A stretch of 64,000 nucleotides of DNA, taken from NCBI GenBank assembly GCA_019054805.1, contig JAHQIY010000012.1, forward strand, positions 1,488,001-1,552,000. Reading direction: 5' to 3'. The translations under genes and the position numbers were made by a program. The stretch is from Brachionus manjavacas (Eukaryota > Rotifera > Eurotatoria > Ploima > Brachionidae). How positions within the stretch are numbered: position 1 is the stretch's first letter; each line of letters opens with the position of its first letter. The notes under the pieces were generated by a model, which made no database searches, was not told the DNA's origin, and was given only the letters and a program-made list of their open reading frames with translations. Positions 62,039 through 64,000 of this stretch are shown here, piece after piece.

Positions 62039-63309
62039 ATGATTAGTGTCGAGGACACTCACGGCTCACGACGTCTAACAAAAATGTTCTCAATTACCAG
62101 CGACCATTTTAAAGAAATACGCAACTTGGTCTCTCTCGAGAACCGAAAAGTTTCCCCCGGAATTTCAACTGAAAACGAAGGCTCCAGAATCAATGTAATT
62201 TCGGTAAACACAAACCACGAAAATACCGGTAACCTTTCCTCCTTAAATCCCGTTTTTTTCTTACCTTGTTTAGATATGGATGAACTGCCGGATGACTGGA
62301 CCTCGTACAACTTTGAGCGTAAACGCTCCTGCATTTTGTCCAACATTTACTCGACATGTGTTACCAAAGCCATAAACCATTTGGAATCACTTCAGCTCTC
62401 CATTGACAAATGGTACCACTGACCATTTTTTTGTCTTTCAAAATTTAATGACAAAATTTTTTCCTCAAAAGGCTGTCCGCTTACGAAAACCAGTCCCTTT
62501 CATCTCAAGAATCAGATTCGTCCAAAGTATTAATCAATTTTATCAAACGAAAATCTATAATAAAAAGTATTTTTTTTTTTTTTTGAATTTTTTTTTCTAA
62601 CAAAATTTCAAGCTGATTTGGAAGAACGAAAAAACACAGAGCAAAAGCTTAGATTTCTAGACCAAGAAGAGAGCAGAAATGAAGAGACTCTGGATGTTCG
62701 GGGACACGCAATCGACTTGGAAAAATCAAGCCTGGTTGTTGTTGAAAATGAACCACCAGTCGACGATCTGCATGCTGGTGGCATTATGGAAGAAATTTTG
62801 ATGCTCGTGGCTCGTCTAGAACTTGATCGCAGAAGGACAGAAAATTTGCTCAATCGCGAAAGAGAAAACCTGAACGTACTCAGAGATTGCATTGAGAGTA
62901 TGGCGCTCAAAAGGGCTGTTGAACTTCCTTTGCGCGTTCAAAACGAGCACGATGCGTGCATCTCGGACATCACAGAGCTAAATTGGCACATTTCTTTTAA
63001 TACCAAGTCAGAGCGCAAGCTGGGTCGTAAAGTCGAAATAGAGGAACGACTTCACCAGCATCTAAAAGAGCAAATCACCAATATTAAGAATAACACGCCA
63101 CTGATCGAGCAAAAAATCAGTGCCGAGCTAGTAATTATCAAAAAAATCGAAGCGGCTCAGGCCGATGTGGACCAATTTGTGAACAAAGCAAAGCTCAAGC
63201 TTGAGCAGACCAAGGAAAAATCTCAGAACACTTACAACAAGGCAGCTAAAGAGAGAGAGACCATAGAAAATGATTTGTCAAATTGTAGACGCGAACTAAA
63301 CAGGGCTAA
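62039..63309 (+). CDS. CCDC178: Coiled-coil protein, tentatively CCDC178-like, 5' part of the gene
   Basis: Exons 62039-62228, 62274-62412, 62472-62566 and 62613-63309 join in phase (373 codons plus 2 bases), with introns of 45, 59 and 46 bp; a GTAAGA donor at 63310 shows it continues past the window. After a Ser-rich start come MDELPDDWTSYNFERKRSCI and CVTKAINHLESLQLSIDKW, then a long coiled coil with ELDRRRTENLLNRERENLNV and ELPLRVQNEHDACISDITEL. The RRSC/CV-KAI blocks and the ELPL-VQ-EH-AC segment resemble CCDC178 as I remember it; another ciliary CCDC protein is possible. Function in the family is little known. The start is the first ATG after the X-box-like site. Confidence 0.6.
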
Positions 63310-63549
63310 GTAAGAAATAAATTTTCCTTTTTTTATTTTTATTCCCGTAGATCGAAAAACGCTTCCTTTCAAAGAAATCTTTTATGAAAATTTAAACTAC
63401 AAATATACAAGTCTTTTTATATATCAATTGGAAAATTCAATATTTTTTAATAAGACTCAAGTTCTCCATAATATTTTTGAAATCTTACTTCCTTTTTTTA
63501 TTATTTAATTAAAGTCTATGTCCCATTGAAAAATGGAAATTAATATTAT
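63310..63549. other. Start of the next intron
   Basis: AT-rich intronic sequence after the GTAAGA donor; no feature recognised. Confidence 0.5.
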
Positions 63550-64000
63550 GGGTCTTGTTCAATATATGATCACTTGATCACAAAAAATGTGACAAGGACT
63601 GATCACCAAATCGATGATCACACAATATGTGATCAAATGATTGATCACGAGAATTTTAACACCGATCACTAAAAAAATTTTACTGATCACGCTTGAATAA
63701 ATTTCATTTGGATAATCTCATACCAAAAATATGAATAAAATGGCAATTTTTAAAAAATATATACTAATCATTAAAATATAAAATTTTCCCATTAGCTTTT
63801 CTTGATTAAAAGATGTCACATTTATATAAATAAAAATTATTATTATTTATTTCAAAAAATTACGCAAAATTTGGCGATTTTAAAAAAAAAATAAAATAAA
63901 ATAAAAAGTGTTTCAGTTTTGAAATCTTTTTTATATAATCATTCTTACGCTCACCAAGCTTAAAATTTGTAATATATAAAATGAATGAATGTCTCGAATC
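63550..64000. mobile_element. MULE-like element with TGATCAC motif arm, cut by the window edge
   Basis: Begins GGGTCTTGTTCAATATATGA and carries TGATCAC/GTGATCA words about ten times in 120 bp (63568-63690), plus CAAATCGATGATCACAC. The first eight bases and the layout match the element at 37146-37909, whose motif is TGTGACCA. The right end is outside the window, so no duplication can be tested. Confidence 0.6.

Overview
This is a eukaryotic (animal) window. It is very AT-rich, all protein genes have GT-AG introns, and the three recognisable host genes belong to animal families. Introns are of two kinds: very short (45-59 bp) or 2-6 kb and packed with transposons. Codon phases agree across every proposed junction of the central gene. 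The species cannot be read from the sequence. Tiny introns, about 25% GC by eye and abundant Mutator-like and non-LTR elements would suit a rotifer or flatworm-like spiralian, but that is inference.

Host genes, all on the + strand. (1) 648-5709 is the 3' end of a KIF16B-type kinesin-3 gene: stalk coiled coil, PX domain and the family's C-terminal FFE/FFK motif. (2) 13035-47434 is a complete CCDC162-type gene of 17 exons, 6822 coding bases and 2273 aa; several exons were too short or too interrupted to stand out as ORFs. (3) 62039 to beyond the right edge is the 5' part of a coiled-coil gene that I read tentatively as CCDC178-like. A small Cys/Pro-rich ORF (49015-49227) may be a fourth gene. 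Genes 2 and 3 each have a near-consensus RFX X-box about 120-145 bp before the ATG, which suggests shared ciliary regulation.

Most other sequence is mobile DNA. It includes Mutator-like (MULE) transposons with FLYWCH or SWIM/AT-hook remnants; a large set of MULE-like non-autonomous elements, several with clear 8-10 bp target-site duplications (TSDs) and each with its own short motif repeated through the terminal arms; Jockey-like LINE copies and 3' tails; CR1/L2-like LINE pieces; another LINE with a YCDD reverse transcriptase; Tc1/mariner fragments; hAT fragments and MITEs; a piggyBac-like element with a TTAA end; a Helitron-type PIF1 helicase remnant; a small broken Ty3/gypsy protease fragment; and long foldback elements.

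Layout: 1-647 repeat end and intron; 648-5709 KIF16B 3' part with a 3.1 kb intron; 5710-13034 spacer of nested DNA transposons; 13035-47434 CCDC162 with TE-filled introns; 47435-62038 spacer with the Cys-rich ORF and a deep nest of insertions (49.9-54.5 kb), then LINE and foldback elements; 62039-64000 start of the last gene.

The most interesting points are the MULE-like group that keeps one architecture while the repeated arm motif differs from element to element (including a related pair, TGTGACCA versus TGTGATCA), the insertion chronology at 49.9-54.5 kb, and the paired X-boxes. I saw no convincing wholly new biological system.
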